In this document: one piece after another, positions 37,101 through 46,011 of the stretch
Numbering within the stretch: the stretch's first letter is position 1
Layout of the letters: each line of letters starts with the position of its first letter
From: MFD09286-c1 sp963701015
Lineage (GTDB): Bacteria > Bacteroidota > Bacteroidia > Bacteroidales > DTGW01
Direction of reading: 5' to 3'
Assembly (NCBI GenBank): GCA_963701015.1
Contig: OY969556.1
Span: forward strand, 4,216,001-4,280,000
DNA: 64,000 nt
Position numbers and translations under genes: made by a program
Notes under the pieces: model-generated
What the model was told of the DNA's origin: nothing
Database searches by the model: none
The model's input: the letters and a program-made list of their open reading frames with translations, nothing else

Positions 37101-37316
37101 ATTTCAATTAAAGATACTGGTACTGGAATTCCCGACTCAATTAAAGAAAAAATATTTGAACCATTTTTTACAACTAAAGATGCCGGGAAAGGTACCGGCT
37201 TAGGGTTATCAATAACATATGGCATTATTCAACAACACAATGGATATATTGAACTGAAAAGTATTGTAGGAAAAGGAGCTGAATTTATAATACGAATCCC
37301 CGCAAATTTGAAGTAA
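34182..37316 (+). CDS. Soluble multi-PAS sensor histidine kinase
   Basis: This 1044-residue kinase has no membrane segment, so it senses inside the cell or through partners. I count about five PAS units (near residues 22-80, 190-300, 310-430, 440-550 and 625-750), with coiled coils before, between and after them. A HisKA domain with phospho-His in AGVAHEINNPINYI and a HATPase domain with KGTGLGLSITYG follow. It has no receiver domain. It is the first of three kinase genes in a row (next start 35 bases downstream), so they may form a phosphorelay using the receivers of the next two. Ligands are unknown. Confidence 0.9.
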   Translation: MALSNSNLPVTQLEKELALFRKNEEVYKALAEKLSLGIITLKEGIIYSINNKIVELLGFTNEDIVNSPISIILPDRQPNGVKSIEKIEDSFTNSYANTIELYNWNFYNNNSQEVSCDCKITSVRFGKEIFQQIEVQENISKQLAQKKIREKNKQIESLSEERESLNEELRATLDELVEVNKQLSLSESWNKSIVDNIPLGLMVLYNNEIEYSNKIISNIFNISRAEFEGKSSIDFALPAEKERIKNFRDDFFAGKNNGEIEFWVNSNNGNKKYIRDQYVKLSEEGRWMIITTDLTNEKVKELEVTAARERLEFAIEANESVIWDIDLTNENSIYGNNFGKLFGYEPGDLEINSETWKNLAHPDDLPILTDELKRHYKGDIPFYEVECRIKTKTEGWKWVLTRGKVFYGNDAKTPSRFIGMFIDISRRKNAEEKFKAIVQHLSDLILILDINYIVKYESPSVSKSFGYVTDYFIEKNCLDFVHADDLEQVKKEIILVLNKSNDFKPTEIRIRHRNGDWIYLEVLADNLLDHPEVNGLLITARDITERKNSELQLKQYRNHLEQMVKTRTEEIEKINSELIKTNYKLKSINEELEDKNIKLNNEIIKRIDAQLQLEESENKFRSFIEQSTEGITLIDETGHIVDWNKGMESIYRIKREEIINTLVWEFDYRFMPEKRKSPQIFEELKSSILDYLSNINQNNVMTVEGTYLTMELKQKILNVTIFPVITPKQKYVGRIVRDVSVIRRAQEEIKKQSEELQSINENLEQQKSILENTLDELKRTQAQLIQSEKLASLGVLTAGVAHEINNPINYINTALEGLKITLSDLLLIFHKYDEINENNIAEIIVEANHLKASLDYHLLQKGVDLLLNNMQIGIQRIAEIVRSLRTFARIDENELKPADVHELIDTTLIMLHNQYKDKIEIIKNYGKINDFNCYPGKLSQVFMNILSNAIQAIHKTGTITIKTQFDKQNNEIVISIKDTGTGIPDSIKEKIFEPFFTTKDAGKGTGLGLSITYGIIQQHNGYIELKSIVGKGAEFIIRIPANLK

Positions 37317-37351
37317 CTGACCAAAATTTAACCAAAACTAAATCATTTCAA

Positions 37352-38935
37352 ATGGAAACGCTGGAAAAAGAACCCATACTTTACGTTGACGATGAACCTG
37401 AAAACCTTCAGGGTTTCAACTATTTAATGCGTCGTGAGTTTCAGGTATATTTGGCATCATCAGCAACACAAGCTATTGATATACTGCGGAACAATACTAT
37501 TAAAGTGATTTTAAGCGATCAACGAATGCCAGAAACAACTGGAATAGAGCTTCTTGAGAAGGTTATTGATGACTTTCCTGATATTATTCGAATTATTGTT
37601 ACTGCTTATAGTGATGCTGAAACAATTTTACAATCTATAAATTTTGGAAAAATTTACCATTTCATTATAAAACCCTGGAATAATAATGAGCTAAAAATTG
37701 TGTTACGAAGGGCAGTTGAAACATATAATTTGAAACGAGATAAATTACAGTTGGTAAATTTTTTGCAAAAGGCAAATCTTGAACTTGCTGAGGCCAAAGA
37801 AAAAGCAGAAGAATCGGACAGGTTAAAAACTTCTTTTTTAGCAAATATTTCACATGAAATACGCACACCTTTAAACGCAATTGTTGGGTTTTCGAACCTA
37901 TTAATAAACAATCCGGTTGATCAGGAAATGAGTAAACAATTTGTAAATATTATTGAAACCAGCTCGAATGATTTACTAAATATAATTGAAGATATATTAG
38001 ATACTTCACGAATTGAATCAGGTGTTGTGGCTTTAAATCATTCTATTGTTGATATACATAAACTTATGAGCGATTTATTGCTCATTTTTCAAAATCATAT
38101 TCATTTAAAAGAAAAACCGGTAACCCTAAATTATAAATATCCACAGGTTTACGAAAAAGTTTCAGTCTATACCGATTCTTTAAGGTTAAAACAAATTCTT
38201 TCAAATTTATTAAATAATGCAATTAAGTTTACTGAAAAAGGCGAGATTGAAATGGGGATTACAATTATTGAAAACGCTGAGAACCCTCAATTACAATTCT
38301 ATATTAAAGATACCGGTGTAGGTATTCCTAAGGATAAGATCGACTTTATTTTTGAACGTTTTCATAAAATTGAAATTGACGAAAATAAATTATACCGGGG
38401 AAATGGACTTGGGTTGTATATTGCAAGAAAGCTTGCCCAAATGCTCGATGGCAATATTACGGTGAATTCAACCAGAGGAAAAGGCTCAACTTTTTATTTT
38501 ACAATTCCTTATGTAATTAAGCCGGTTCCCGAAGAAAAAATTATAAAAGGATCATTCCAATTTGCCAATATTAGCTGGCCCGGAAAAACAATCCTGGTAG
38601 TTGAAGATGAAACCTCAAATTATAAGTATCTTGAAGCACTTTTACGCAACCGAATTCATATTTTATGGGTAAGTAATGGTGCCGATGCAGTTAAAATAAC
38701 AAAAGATACCCAAATAGATTTAATTTTAATGGATATTAAGCTTCCTAAAATGGATGGTTTTGAAGCAACAAGGCGAATTAAGAAACTTAAACCCGAAATG
38801 CCAATAATTGCAGTTACAGCGTTCGCAATGGAAGCTGATAAAAATGAATGTTTGATGGCGGGTTGTGATAATTATATTTCAAAACCATTCAGAATGGAAG
38901 AATTATTTTCTTTGATTACAACCTATTTAAATTAA
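37352..38935 (+). CDS. Hybrid kinase: receiver, histidine kinase, receiver
   Basis: This 527-residue soluble protein has an N-terminal receiver (LYVDDEPEN, phospho-Asp in SDQRMP, KPWN), a coiled coil, a HisKA domain (NISHEIRTPLNAI), a HATPase domain (RGNGLGLYIARKLA) and a C-terminal receiver (phospho-Asp in LMDIKLPKMDG, then SKPF). It has no PAS domain or membrane segment, so it probably takes its input from partner proteins through the first receiver. It is the middle gene of the kinase trio and ends 12 bases before the next start. No DNA-binding output domain is present. Confidence 0.92.
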   Translation: METLEKEPILYVDDEPENLQGFNYLMRREFQVYLASSATQAIDILRNNTIKVILSDQRMPETTGIELLEKVIDDFPDIIRIIVTAYSDAETILQSINFGKIYHFIIKPWNNNELKIVLRRAVETYNLKRDKLQLVNFLQKANLELAEAKEKAEESDRLKTSFLANISHEIRTPLNAIVGFSNLLINNPVDQEMSKQFVNIIETSSNDLLNIIEDILDTSRIESGVVALNHSIVDIHKLMSDLLLIFQNHIHLKEKPVTLNYKYPQVYEKVSVYTDSLRLKQILSNLLNNAIKFTEKGEIEMGITIIENAENPQLQFYIKDTGVGIPKDKIDFIFERFHKIEIDENKLYRGNGLGLYIARKLAQMLDGNITVNSTRGKGSTFYFTIPYVIKPVPEEKIIKGSFQFANISWPGKTILVVEDETSNYKYLEALLRNRIHILWVSNGADAVKITKDTQIDLILMDIKLPKMDGFEATRRIKKLKPEMPIIAVTAFAMEADKNECLMAGCDNYISKPFRMEELFSLITTYLN

Positions 38936-38947
38936 TTGCTTTTGCCA

Positions 38948-41900
38948 ATGGCTATAACAATTGATAAACTGAATAAAACCATATTATATATTGATGATGA
39001 ACAGGCAAACCTAGATGGTTTTATGTTCAACTTCCGAAAAGACTATAACATTTTTTTAGCCAAACGATCAAAGGACGCCTATGAAATAATCAGAAAAAAT
39101 AAAATAAAAATTGTTTTATCCGATAATCGGATGCCTGATATGCAGGGAACAGAGTTTTTTGAAATGCTTGCAGAATCTCATCCTGAAATTATTCGTATTC
39201 TGGTAACAGCTTATGCTGATACCGAGGCAGTAATGGAAGCCCTTAATAAAGGGAAAGTTTATAAATTTATTGCTAAGCCCTGGAATAAAAATGAGCTCAA
39301 AAACACTCTCGATAATGCTTTAGACGCATATGACCTTAAACATGAGAATCTTGCGCTGTTTGATAATTTAACTTCAAAAAATAAGGAACTTGAAGATTTA
39401 AGCTTTAAGCTAATGATTGAAGTGGCTGAACGATCAAAGGCTGAAGAAGAGCTCGCAAACCATAGGGATAATCTTGAGAAACTAATAGTACAACGGACCT
39501 GTGAAATTGAAGCCGCGAATATTGAACTTGCCAAACTTAATGAAGAGTTGGTGAGCAAAAATGAACGGCTTTTTACAATAAATGAAGAACTTGAAGTTGC
39601 TAATAGTCAGTTAAACCAAGAAATGCATGCCCGCAGTAATGCACAGGAATTATTAGCCGAAAGCGAAAATAAATTCAGGGGCTTAATTGAACAATCTTCC
39701 GAAGGTATAATACTTATTGATTCAAAAGGAATTATTATAGATTGTAATAAAGCAGTAGAAGTTATTACTGAAATGAGTGTTCAGGAAATTATTGACAATT
39801 CTTTGTTCAGTTTCGATTCACGTATATTGCCAAGTAATGATAGAAATGATCACAAATTAAAATTGTTGAAAAATCAAATAGGTTCATTCATTAAAGAAAT
39901 TAGCAATGGTGAAAGTAAAACGATTGAAAGTTATTGTGAAACGGTATCAGGAAAAATTAAATATATAAATAGTGTTTTTTTCCCGGTTATCACTCCCAAA
40001 GGAAAATTTATAGGACGCATATTTAGTGATTTTACGGAATCGAAAAAAAGTGAAGAACAATTAAGGTTATATAAGGAAGAACTTGAGGAATTAGTTAGGG
40101 AACGCACTACACAACTCATTGAAAGTGAACAAAGGTTGCGCACTTTAAGTGACAATTTACCAGGCGGGGCAATTTTCAGGGGTTATACCGATGAAAAAGA
40201 GCATGATCATTTATTCTATGCCAGTGCACAATTAAGTGAATTGTCGGGTATGCCATTAGAATTATTATTGAATAATTTAGATCCGTTTTTTTCGAAAATA
40301 CATACGGATGATGCTATTAAATTTTTCGAAGCCCGCAGAAAAGGTCTGGATTATTTGGAATTAATGGATGTTGAAGTCAGATTTTTACGCCATGTCAACG
40401 ATTTGGTTTGGATACATTTGAGAATAATGTATAAAAGAAATGATGATGGATTGGTATGGTGGGATGGATATGCAATTGATATTACAAATCGAAAAAAGGC
40501 TGAGGAATCTGCTTTTGAGCGCGATACACTGATAAATAATATTCAGGATGGCATTTCATCAAAAACAGGTGAAAAGCTTTTCGAAACTATTTCATTAAAA
40601 CTTTCCGAAACATTGAAAGTACAGCATATTTTTATTGCCGAATTATCTGAAAATGAGCCATCTGTTTTACGAACATTATGTTTTTGTTCGAATAATAAAA
40701 TAATTGATAATATAACTATTAAAATAAATGCAGCGCCATTTAAAAATTTAATTAAAAACGTTCAAATAAATATTGCCAGTGGAGTAAATACAATATATCC
40801 CGATAATAAATTATTAAAACAATTCAAAATTGAAGGTTTAATTGGAGTTCCATTATACGATTCGCAATTGAATATAATTGGGGCAATGGTAGTAATGAGC
40901 TCCAATCCAATTGAAAATCTCATGCTTGCGAATCAATTGCTGAATATATTTTCATCACGCGTAGGCGCTGAAATTGAGCGTATAAAGGCTGAGTCCGGAT
41001 TAAAGGAACGTGAAGAACGTTTCAGGAAATTGTTTGAAATTACTCCTAATTTAATGATAATTTCAAAACCCGACGGCTCTATAATTGAAGTAAATTCAGC
41101 ATTATTGACCATGTCAGGTTTTACAATTAAGGAAATATTAAATAAAACCATTTTTGATCTTGGTATAATTGATGATCATGAAAAGAAATCGCTAATTAAA
41201 TATTATAAGGGCGAAATTAAGGCCAAAAATATTGAAACATATTGGTTAAGCAAATCAGGACAAATTCATTATATATTATTGTCAATTGAGCAGGTAATTA
41301 TAAATGGCGAACCGGCATTATTATCTACTGCAACAGATATTACAAAAAGAAAGGAAACAGAAGAAGCTATTCAACAATATTCCTATATAGCTCAAAATAT
41401 GCAAGTAGGATTAAATGTATTTTATCTTGAAAAAAATACGAAAACACCTTACCTAACATTATTGAAAGCAAATCCGGCAGCAGCAAGTCTCTTTGGGGTT
41501 GAAGAACATGAAATAATTGGTAAAAAATTTTCAGATATTTATCCAATGCTCGTTGGTTATGAACTGGAGAAGCAATTGATTTCGGTTATAATTAACGATT
41601 TATCATATGAAAATGAAGAGTTTCGTTTTTTCACCACTGAAGGGAAAACATTTTTCTATTCATTCAAAGCATTTAAAGTTCCTACAAATTGCGTATGTAT
41701 ATTGTTTGAAGATATAACTGATAAAAAAAGAGATGAAAAAGCATTACGTGAAAATGAAGAACGATATAAAGCTCTTTTTGAAAAATCGCCGAATGGAATC
41801 CATCTTATAGATATACGTGCAGAAAATGCAGGAAAAATAGTTTCAGTAAATCCCAAAGTACAGGAAATGCTGGGTTATAATTTCGAAGAACTTATTGGAA

Positions 41901-43129
41901 AACCTTCCGACGAAATTTTACGCGATTTAACCTTAGAAAAAAAGAAAGAACAATTTGCAAAACTAATGGCGGGAGAAACTATAACTTATGAAACAAATTT
42001 TTACAATAAGAATGATATACCTGTTCCGGTTGAAGTAACTTCGAGTATTATAAGTCTTGGCGATCATTTATATATTTTGGGAGTTGACCGTGATATATCA
42101 GAACAAAAACAGTCAGAACAATTAATTAAAGAAAATGAACAAAAATTCTTTAATATATTCAACAGCAGTAGCGATGGAATTTTGATATCTGATTTTAATT
42201 TAAATGCTTTGGAAATAAACCAGGGAATTATAAATATTGTTGGATATGATTTAAATGAACTTAGTATTAAAAGACCAATTGATTTAATATCGCCCGAATA
42301 TCACGAAATAATACTTGATAGGTTTCAACGGATTATAAATTATGAAAAAGTTCCAAATATTGATATTGAATTAATTAATAAACAAGGCAACTTAGTTGCA
42401 GTTGATATTAATAGTAAAGCTATTTCGTACGGTAATAAAATGGCTGTACTTAGCATTATACGCGATATAACCGAACGAAGGTTGATGGAAAAGAAACTTT
42501 TCGAAACCATAATCATCACTGAAGAAAAAGAAAGGGAAAAGTTTGCCGGTAATTTACACGATGAGGTTGGCCCAATATTATCAAGTTTAAAAATGTATGT
42601 TTCGTTATTAGCTGAAACCGAAGATAAAAAAAAGAAAGATTATATAATTCCTCAAATTCAATTATTGATTAAAGAATCTATTACTGCAGTTCGTGAAATA
42701 TCAAATGATTTAAGCCCACATGTATTGAATAACTATGGTTGTGTTTCAGCTATTAATGCATTTTTGGTGTTAAAACGTGATTTTATCCCAATATTATTCA
42801 GCCAGAATCTTGAGAATAGAAGGTTCGAATCAAATATTGAAATAATGCTTTACCGAATTGTTAAAGAATTGGTGAATAATACTATTAAACATGCCGAGGC
42901 AACTGAAATAAATATTAAATTATTTGAAGAAGAAAGTACAATTAAACTCATTTATTTCGATAATGGCATAGGATTTAATATTGATTCGGCAGTTGAAAAT
43001 GCAAAAGGAAGTATTGGACTTTTGAATATAATGAGCCGTATAAAATCAGTAAATGGGAAGTACAAAATATCTAGCGCAAAAGACTCTGGCTTTCAGCTCG
43101 AACTATTTATTCCTTTGAACAATCAATAA
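38948..43129 (+). CDS. Receiver, multi-PAS and GAF sensor kinase of the HisKA_3 type
   Basis: This 1393-residue soluble protein begins with a receiver (LYIDDEQAN, SDNRMPDMQG, KPWN) closely related to that of the preceding gene. It continues with a coiled coil, two PAS units, a GAF domain near 530-690, four more PAS units, and a HisKA_3 dimerisation domain with phospho-His in NLHDEVGPILSSLK. A NarX/DegS-type HATPase (KELVNNTIKHAE) ends it. HisKA_3 kinases normally pair with NarL-type regulators, and none is nearby. I chose ATG 38948; a TTG at 38936 directly after the upstream stop is in frame. It is the last gene of the trio. Confidence 0.9.
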   Translation: MAITIDKLNKTILYIDDEQANLDGFMFNFRKDYNIFLAKRSKDAYEIIRKNKIKIVLSDNRMPDMQGTEFFEMLAESHPEIIRILVTAYADTEAVMEALNKGKVYKFIAKPWNKNELKNTLDNALDAYDLKHENLALFDNLTSKNKELEDLSFKLMIEVAERSKAEEELANHRDNLEKLIVQRTCEIEAANIELAKLNEELVSKNERLFTINEELEVANSQLNQEMHARSNAQELLAESENKFRGLIEQSSEGIILIDSKGIIIDCNKAVEVITEMSVQEIIDNSLFSFDSRILPSNDRNDHKLKLLKNQIGSFIKEISNGESKTIESYCETVSGKIKYINSVFFPVITPKGKFIGRIFSDFTESKKSEEQLRLYKEELEELVRERTTQLIESEQRLRTLSDNLPGGAIFRGYTDEKEHDHLFYASAQLSELSGMPLELLLNNLDPFFSKIHTDDAIKFFEARRKGLDYLELMDVEVRFLRHVNDLVWIHLRIMYKRNDDGLVWWDGYAIDITNRKKAEESAFERDTLINNIQDGISSKTGEKLFETISLKLSETLKVQHIFIAELSENEPSVLRTLCFCSNNKIIDNITIKINAAPFKNLIKNVQINIASGVNTIYPDNKLLKQFKIEGLIGVPLYDSQLNIIGAMVVMSSNPIENLMLANQLLNIFSSRVGAEIERIKAESGLKEREERFRKLFEITPNLMIISKPDGSIIEVNSALLTMSGFTIKEILNKTIFDLGIIDDHEKKSLIKYYKGEIKAKNIETYWLSKSGQIHYILLSIEQVIINGEPALLSTATDITKRKETEEAIQQYSYIAQNMQVGLNVFYLEKNTKTPYLTLLKANPAAASLFGVEEHEIIGKKFSDIYPMLVGYELEKQLISVIINDLSYENEEFRFFTTEGKTFFYSFKAFKVPTNCVCILFEDITDKKRDEKALRENEERYKALFEKSPNGIHLIDIRAENAGKIVSVNPKVQEMLGYNFEELIGKPSDEILRDLTLEKKKEQFAKLMAGETITYETNFYNKNDIPVPVEVTSSIISLGDHLYILGVDRDISEQKQSEQLIKENEQKFFNIFNSSSDGILISDFNLNALEINQGIINIVGYDLNELSIKRPIDLISPEYHEIILDRFQRIINYEKVPNIDIELINKQGNLVAVDINSKAISYGNKMAVLSIIRDITERRLMEKKLFETIIITEEKEREKFAGNLHDEVGPILSSLKMYVSLLAETEDKKKKDYIIPQIQLLIKESITAVREISNDLSPHVLNNYGCVSAINAFLVLKRDFIPILFSQNLENRRFESNIEIMLYRIVKELVNNTIKHAEATEINIKLFEEESTIKLIYFDNGIGFNIDSAVENAKGSIGLLNIMSRIKSVNGKYKISSAKDSGFQLELFIPLNNQ

Positions 43130-43210
43130 GTCAACCCAAATTGGGTTATTCATTCAAACTTAAATTCATAATCTAATTCAGCCATTAAATTAATAAAATA
43201 TTGAATTGAT

Positions 43211-43218
43211 TATCTTTG
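43211..43218 (+). promoter_or_regulatory. -7 promoter box of lysS
   Basis: TATCTTTG is a full TAnnTTTG match, 34 bases before the lysS ATG. Confidence 0.5.
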
Positions 43219-43252
43219 CACCTGTTTTTTAAATCTGAAAAAGCTGATAACA

Positions 43253-44776
43253 ATGAGTTTCACTGAAATAAGCGAACAAGAACAATTTAGGCGCAATGCA
43301 TTGTCCGATCTGAAAAAATTGGGAATTGAACCTTATCCTGCCGCTTTATATCCTGTAAATACTAATTCACAAGAAATTCTTGAGAACTTTTCAATTGATA
43401 AAGTGAATTTCCAAGATGTAATTATTGCCGGTCGGTTAATGACACGCCGAATTATGGGCAGTGCATCTTTTGCCGAAATTCAGGATGCAACGGGCAGGAT
43501 TCAGATATATTTAAAACGCGATGATATTTGTCCTGACGAAAATAAAGATTTGTATAACACTGTATTTAAGAAATTGCTGGATATAGGTGATTTTATTGGT
43601 GTTAAAGGATTTGTTTTTGTTACACAAATGGGTGAAACAAGTATACATATTAAAGAATTTACAATTCTTAGCAAATCAATTCGTCCATTACCCATTGTGA
43701 AAGAAAAGGATGGCCAGGTTTTTGACGCATTTACCGATCCTGAACAACGCTATCGTCAACGATATGTCGATTTGGTAGTAAACCCAAAAGTGAAAGATAT
43801 TTTTATCAAGCGCACGAAGATTCTCAATACCATGCGCAATTTCTTTAATTCAAAAGGATACCTGGAAGTTGAAACACCTATTCTTCAACCAATTCCAGGT
43901 GGTGCAGCTGCCAAACCTTTTAAAACACATCACAACGCGCTTGATATTCCATTGTATTTGCGAATTGCAAATGAACTTTACTTGAAACGTCTTATTGTTG
44001 GCGGTTTCGAAGGTGTATATGAATTCTCAAAAGATTTCCGGAACGAAGGTATGGATCGTTCCCATAATCCTGAGTTTACAGTAATGGAAATATACGTTGC
44101 CTATAAAGATTATTTCTGGATGATGGATTTTACCGAGGAAATGCTTGAAAAAGTTGCCCTTGAAATTCATGGAACCACAAAAGTGCAGGTTGGTGAAAAT
44201 ATAATTGACTTTAAGCGTCCTTTCCGCAGGCTTAGTATGATCGATGCCATTAAAGAATATGCAGGAGTTGACATTTCCGGAAAATCAGAAATTGAACTGA
44301 AGGAAATATGCAAATCGTTACATATTGAGATTGATGAAACAATGGGCAAAGGAAAGCTTATAGATTCTATATTTGGTGAAAAGTGTGAATCACATATGAT
44401 TCAACCTACATTTATTACAGATTATCCGATTGAAATGTCACCACTTTGTAAAAAACACCGCAGCAATCCGGATCTTACAGAGCGATTTGAATTAATGGTA
44501 AACGGCAAAGAACTTTGCAATGCTTATACTGAATTGAACGATCCAATTGATCAATTGGATCGTTTCCAGGAACAATTAAGGCTTTCAGAAAAAGGAGATG
44601 ATGAAGCCATGTATATCGATTATGATTTTATACGTGCATTGGAATACGGAATGCCGCCAACTTCAGGTATGGGAATCGGAATTGATCGGTTGACGATGAT
44701 AATGACCAACCAACCTTCTATTCAGGATGTGTTATTTTTTCCACAAATGCGGCCAAAAAAAGGATCAGAAAGATAA
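43253..44776 (+). CDS. lysS: Lysine-tRNA ligase, class II, C-terminal extension shifted out of frame
   Basis: This 507-residue class II LysRS charges tRNA-Lys. The N-terminal OB-fold anticodon domain is followed by the catalytic core, with motif 2 near FRNEGMDRSHNPEFT and motif 3 as MGIGIDRLTMIM. The catalytic part is complete up to FFPQMRPKK. The reading frame then ends at TAA 44774 just after a run of seven A (44755-44761). In the +1 frame the sequence continues as a conserved-looking 70-residue extension up to 44975. The core should be active without it. A -7 box lies at 43211-43218. Confidence 0.95.
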   Translation: MSFTEISEQEQFRRNALSDLKKLGIEPYPAALYPVNTNSQEILENFSIDKVNFQDVIIAGRLMTRRIMGSASFAEIQDATGRIQIYLKRDDICPDENKDLYNTVFKKLLDIGDFIGVKGFVFVTQMGETSIHIKEFTILSKSIRPLPIVKEKDGQVFDAFTDPEQRYRQRYVDLVVNPKVKDIFIKRTKILNTMRNFFNSKGYLEVETPILQPIPGGAAAKPFKTHHNALDIPLYLRIANELYLKRLIVGGFEGVYEFSKDFRNEGMDRSHNPEFTVMEIYVAYKDYFWMMDFTEEMLEKVALEIHGTTKVQVGENIIDFKRPFRRLSMIDAIKEYAGVDISGKSEIELKEICKSLHIEIDETMGKGKLIDSIFGEKCESHMIQPTFITDYPIEMSPLCKKHRSNPDLTERFELMVNGKELCNAYTELNDPIDQLDRFQEQLRLSEKGDDEAMYIDYDFIRALEYGMPPTSGMGIGIDRLTMIMTNQPSIQDVLFFPQMRPKKGSER

Positions 44777-44975
44777 TGACGAATCATATATTGCACTTGG
44801 AATTCCATCTGAATGGGTTTCAGTAATTCAAAAAATCGGATATGCTAAAGTTGAAAATTTTAAACAAGCTAGTGCCGGAAAGTTGTTCAACGATTTATGC
44901 GGATATAATAAAAAGAACAAACTGGGACTTACAAACCCATCGACCGACGACATTAAAAAATGGCTTGGACAATAA
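44754..44975 (+). pseudogene. C-terminal extension of LysRS in the +1 frame
   Basis: This stretch reads DQKDNDESYIALGIPSEW and ends LGLTNPSTDDIKKWLGQ. It lacks its own start signal and overlaps the end of lysS. If one A is removed from the A7 run, it joins lysS in frame as CCA AAA AAG GAT to give a 573-residue enzyme. C-terminal extensions are known in LysRS of Bacteroidota, and the middle (SVIQKIGYAKVENF) looks like a helical, possibly helix-hairpin-helix, nucleic-acid-binding unit. Confidence 0.7.
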
Positions 44976-45026
44976 GTTGTTATTTTACCCGGTTTGTTCT
45001 AACCAATTATAAACCTGAGAAGATTT

Positions 45027-45515
45027 TTATTCTATTGCATATTCGTCAAGATTGAAATAGTTAAGCAGTGTTTTTGAATTTTTTTCATCCATCTGTACAT
45101 AGTATTTGTCGCCTTTAAAAACAGTATAAACATTTACTTTTTTCATATCATTTATCGATTTGCTTTTGTCCCAACCGGCAGTTTCATAATATGAATATTT
45201 AAATAATTTCAAACCATCGCGTTCGCCGAGTAATTCAAGATATGCAAAATTTCCATTTGGTTTTCCATCTACATAAACTGGTCGGTTTTCAAATTTTTTA
45301 CCTTTCACTGAATAGGCAGAAACATTATCTTTATTTATTTGAGTTTTGTCCCCATTTGGAAGGGTAATTTCGGCATTTGAAACAGTAAATGCCAAATTTT
45401 TACAAGCAATTGTATCACTACCTGCTACTACGTAACTATTTTCAGGTCTGCTTTTTGCATTTATCATTATACAAACAATTAATAAGACGCTTGAAAAGAA
45501 CAATTTTGTTTTCAT
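45027..45515 (-). CDS. Secreted protein of unknown function
   Basis: I do not recognise a family. The 162-residue protein has a clear signal peptide (MKTKLFFSSVLLIVCIMINA). The mature part has one Cys in IACKNLAFTVSNAEITL and looks beta-rich throughout. A Lys/Asp-rich region occurs near residues 115-145. It stands alone on the minus strand, with the LysRS extension on one side and a long empty gap on the other. Confidence 0.7.
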   Translation of the reverse strand: MKTKLFFSSVLLIVCIMINAKSRPENSYVVAGSDTIACKNLAFTVSNAEITLPNGDKTQINKDNVSAYSVKGKKFENRPVYVDGKPNGNFAYLELLGERDGLKLFKYSYYETAGWDKSKSINDMKKVNVYTVFKGDKYYVQMDEKNSKTLLNYFNLDEYAIE

Positions 45516-46011
45516 TTTTTAAATTATTAAAGGTTTAAAATTCTATTTTAGCTATGTGACGAATTGATACTTAAAAAAGTTATTTAATTTTTATTATTTG
45601 AATTCTATATGAATTTGCTATATTCATTTATACTGTTTAATAGGGTTTTAAATATTTTCTTATTTTTCATTTAGTTTATTAGTTTAATTTCTGGATCAAA
45701 ATTAATAGCAACCCAACCCGAAAAAGAAATAAATTCAACCAATGACGATTATTACTATATGAAGAAAATATTTTGAACTTTAAATAAATTCTGAAAAAGA
45801 AATGGAATTTGGGCTTCAGATTATTTTATGAAATAAATTAATCAAATATCTGGTAAATATAAATAATTGCTATTTTCTATTTATTTGATTTTATGGATTT
45901 TAAATATATAATTGTAAATTTACAATAACATTTGGTTGAGGAATTTAACCCGTTGGTTGAAGATTCTTTTATTATTATAGATCAAGACGTTACTTTACAA
46001 AAATATTCTAA
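45516..46011. other. Intergenic AT-rich region
   Basis: This 496-base gap between two divergent genes is very AT-rich. I see no ORF, RNA gene or clear inverted repeat, and no full -7 match facing either gene. Confidence 0.4.

Noticed and set aside
43133..43147. Hairpin AACCCA/TGGGTT after the third kinase gene
   Set aside because: The stem is only six pairs with a three-base loop and no T-run follows, so I do not call a terminator.
44753..44764. Programmed -1 frameshift signal in lysS (A7 run)
   Set aside because: The extension is in the +1 frame relative to lysS, not -1, so the run does not fit an A AAA AAG type slip. An indel or transcript slippage explains it better.
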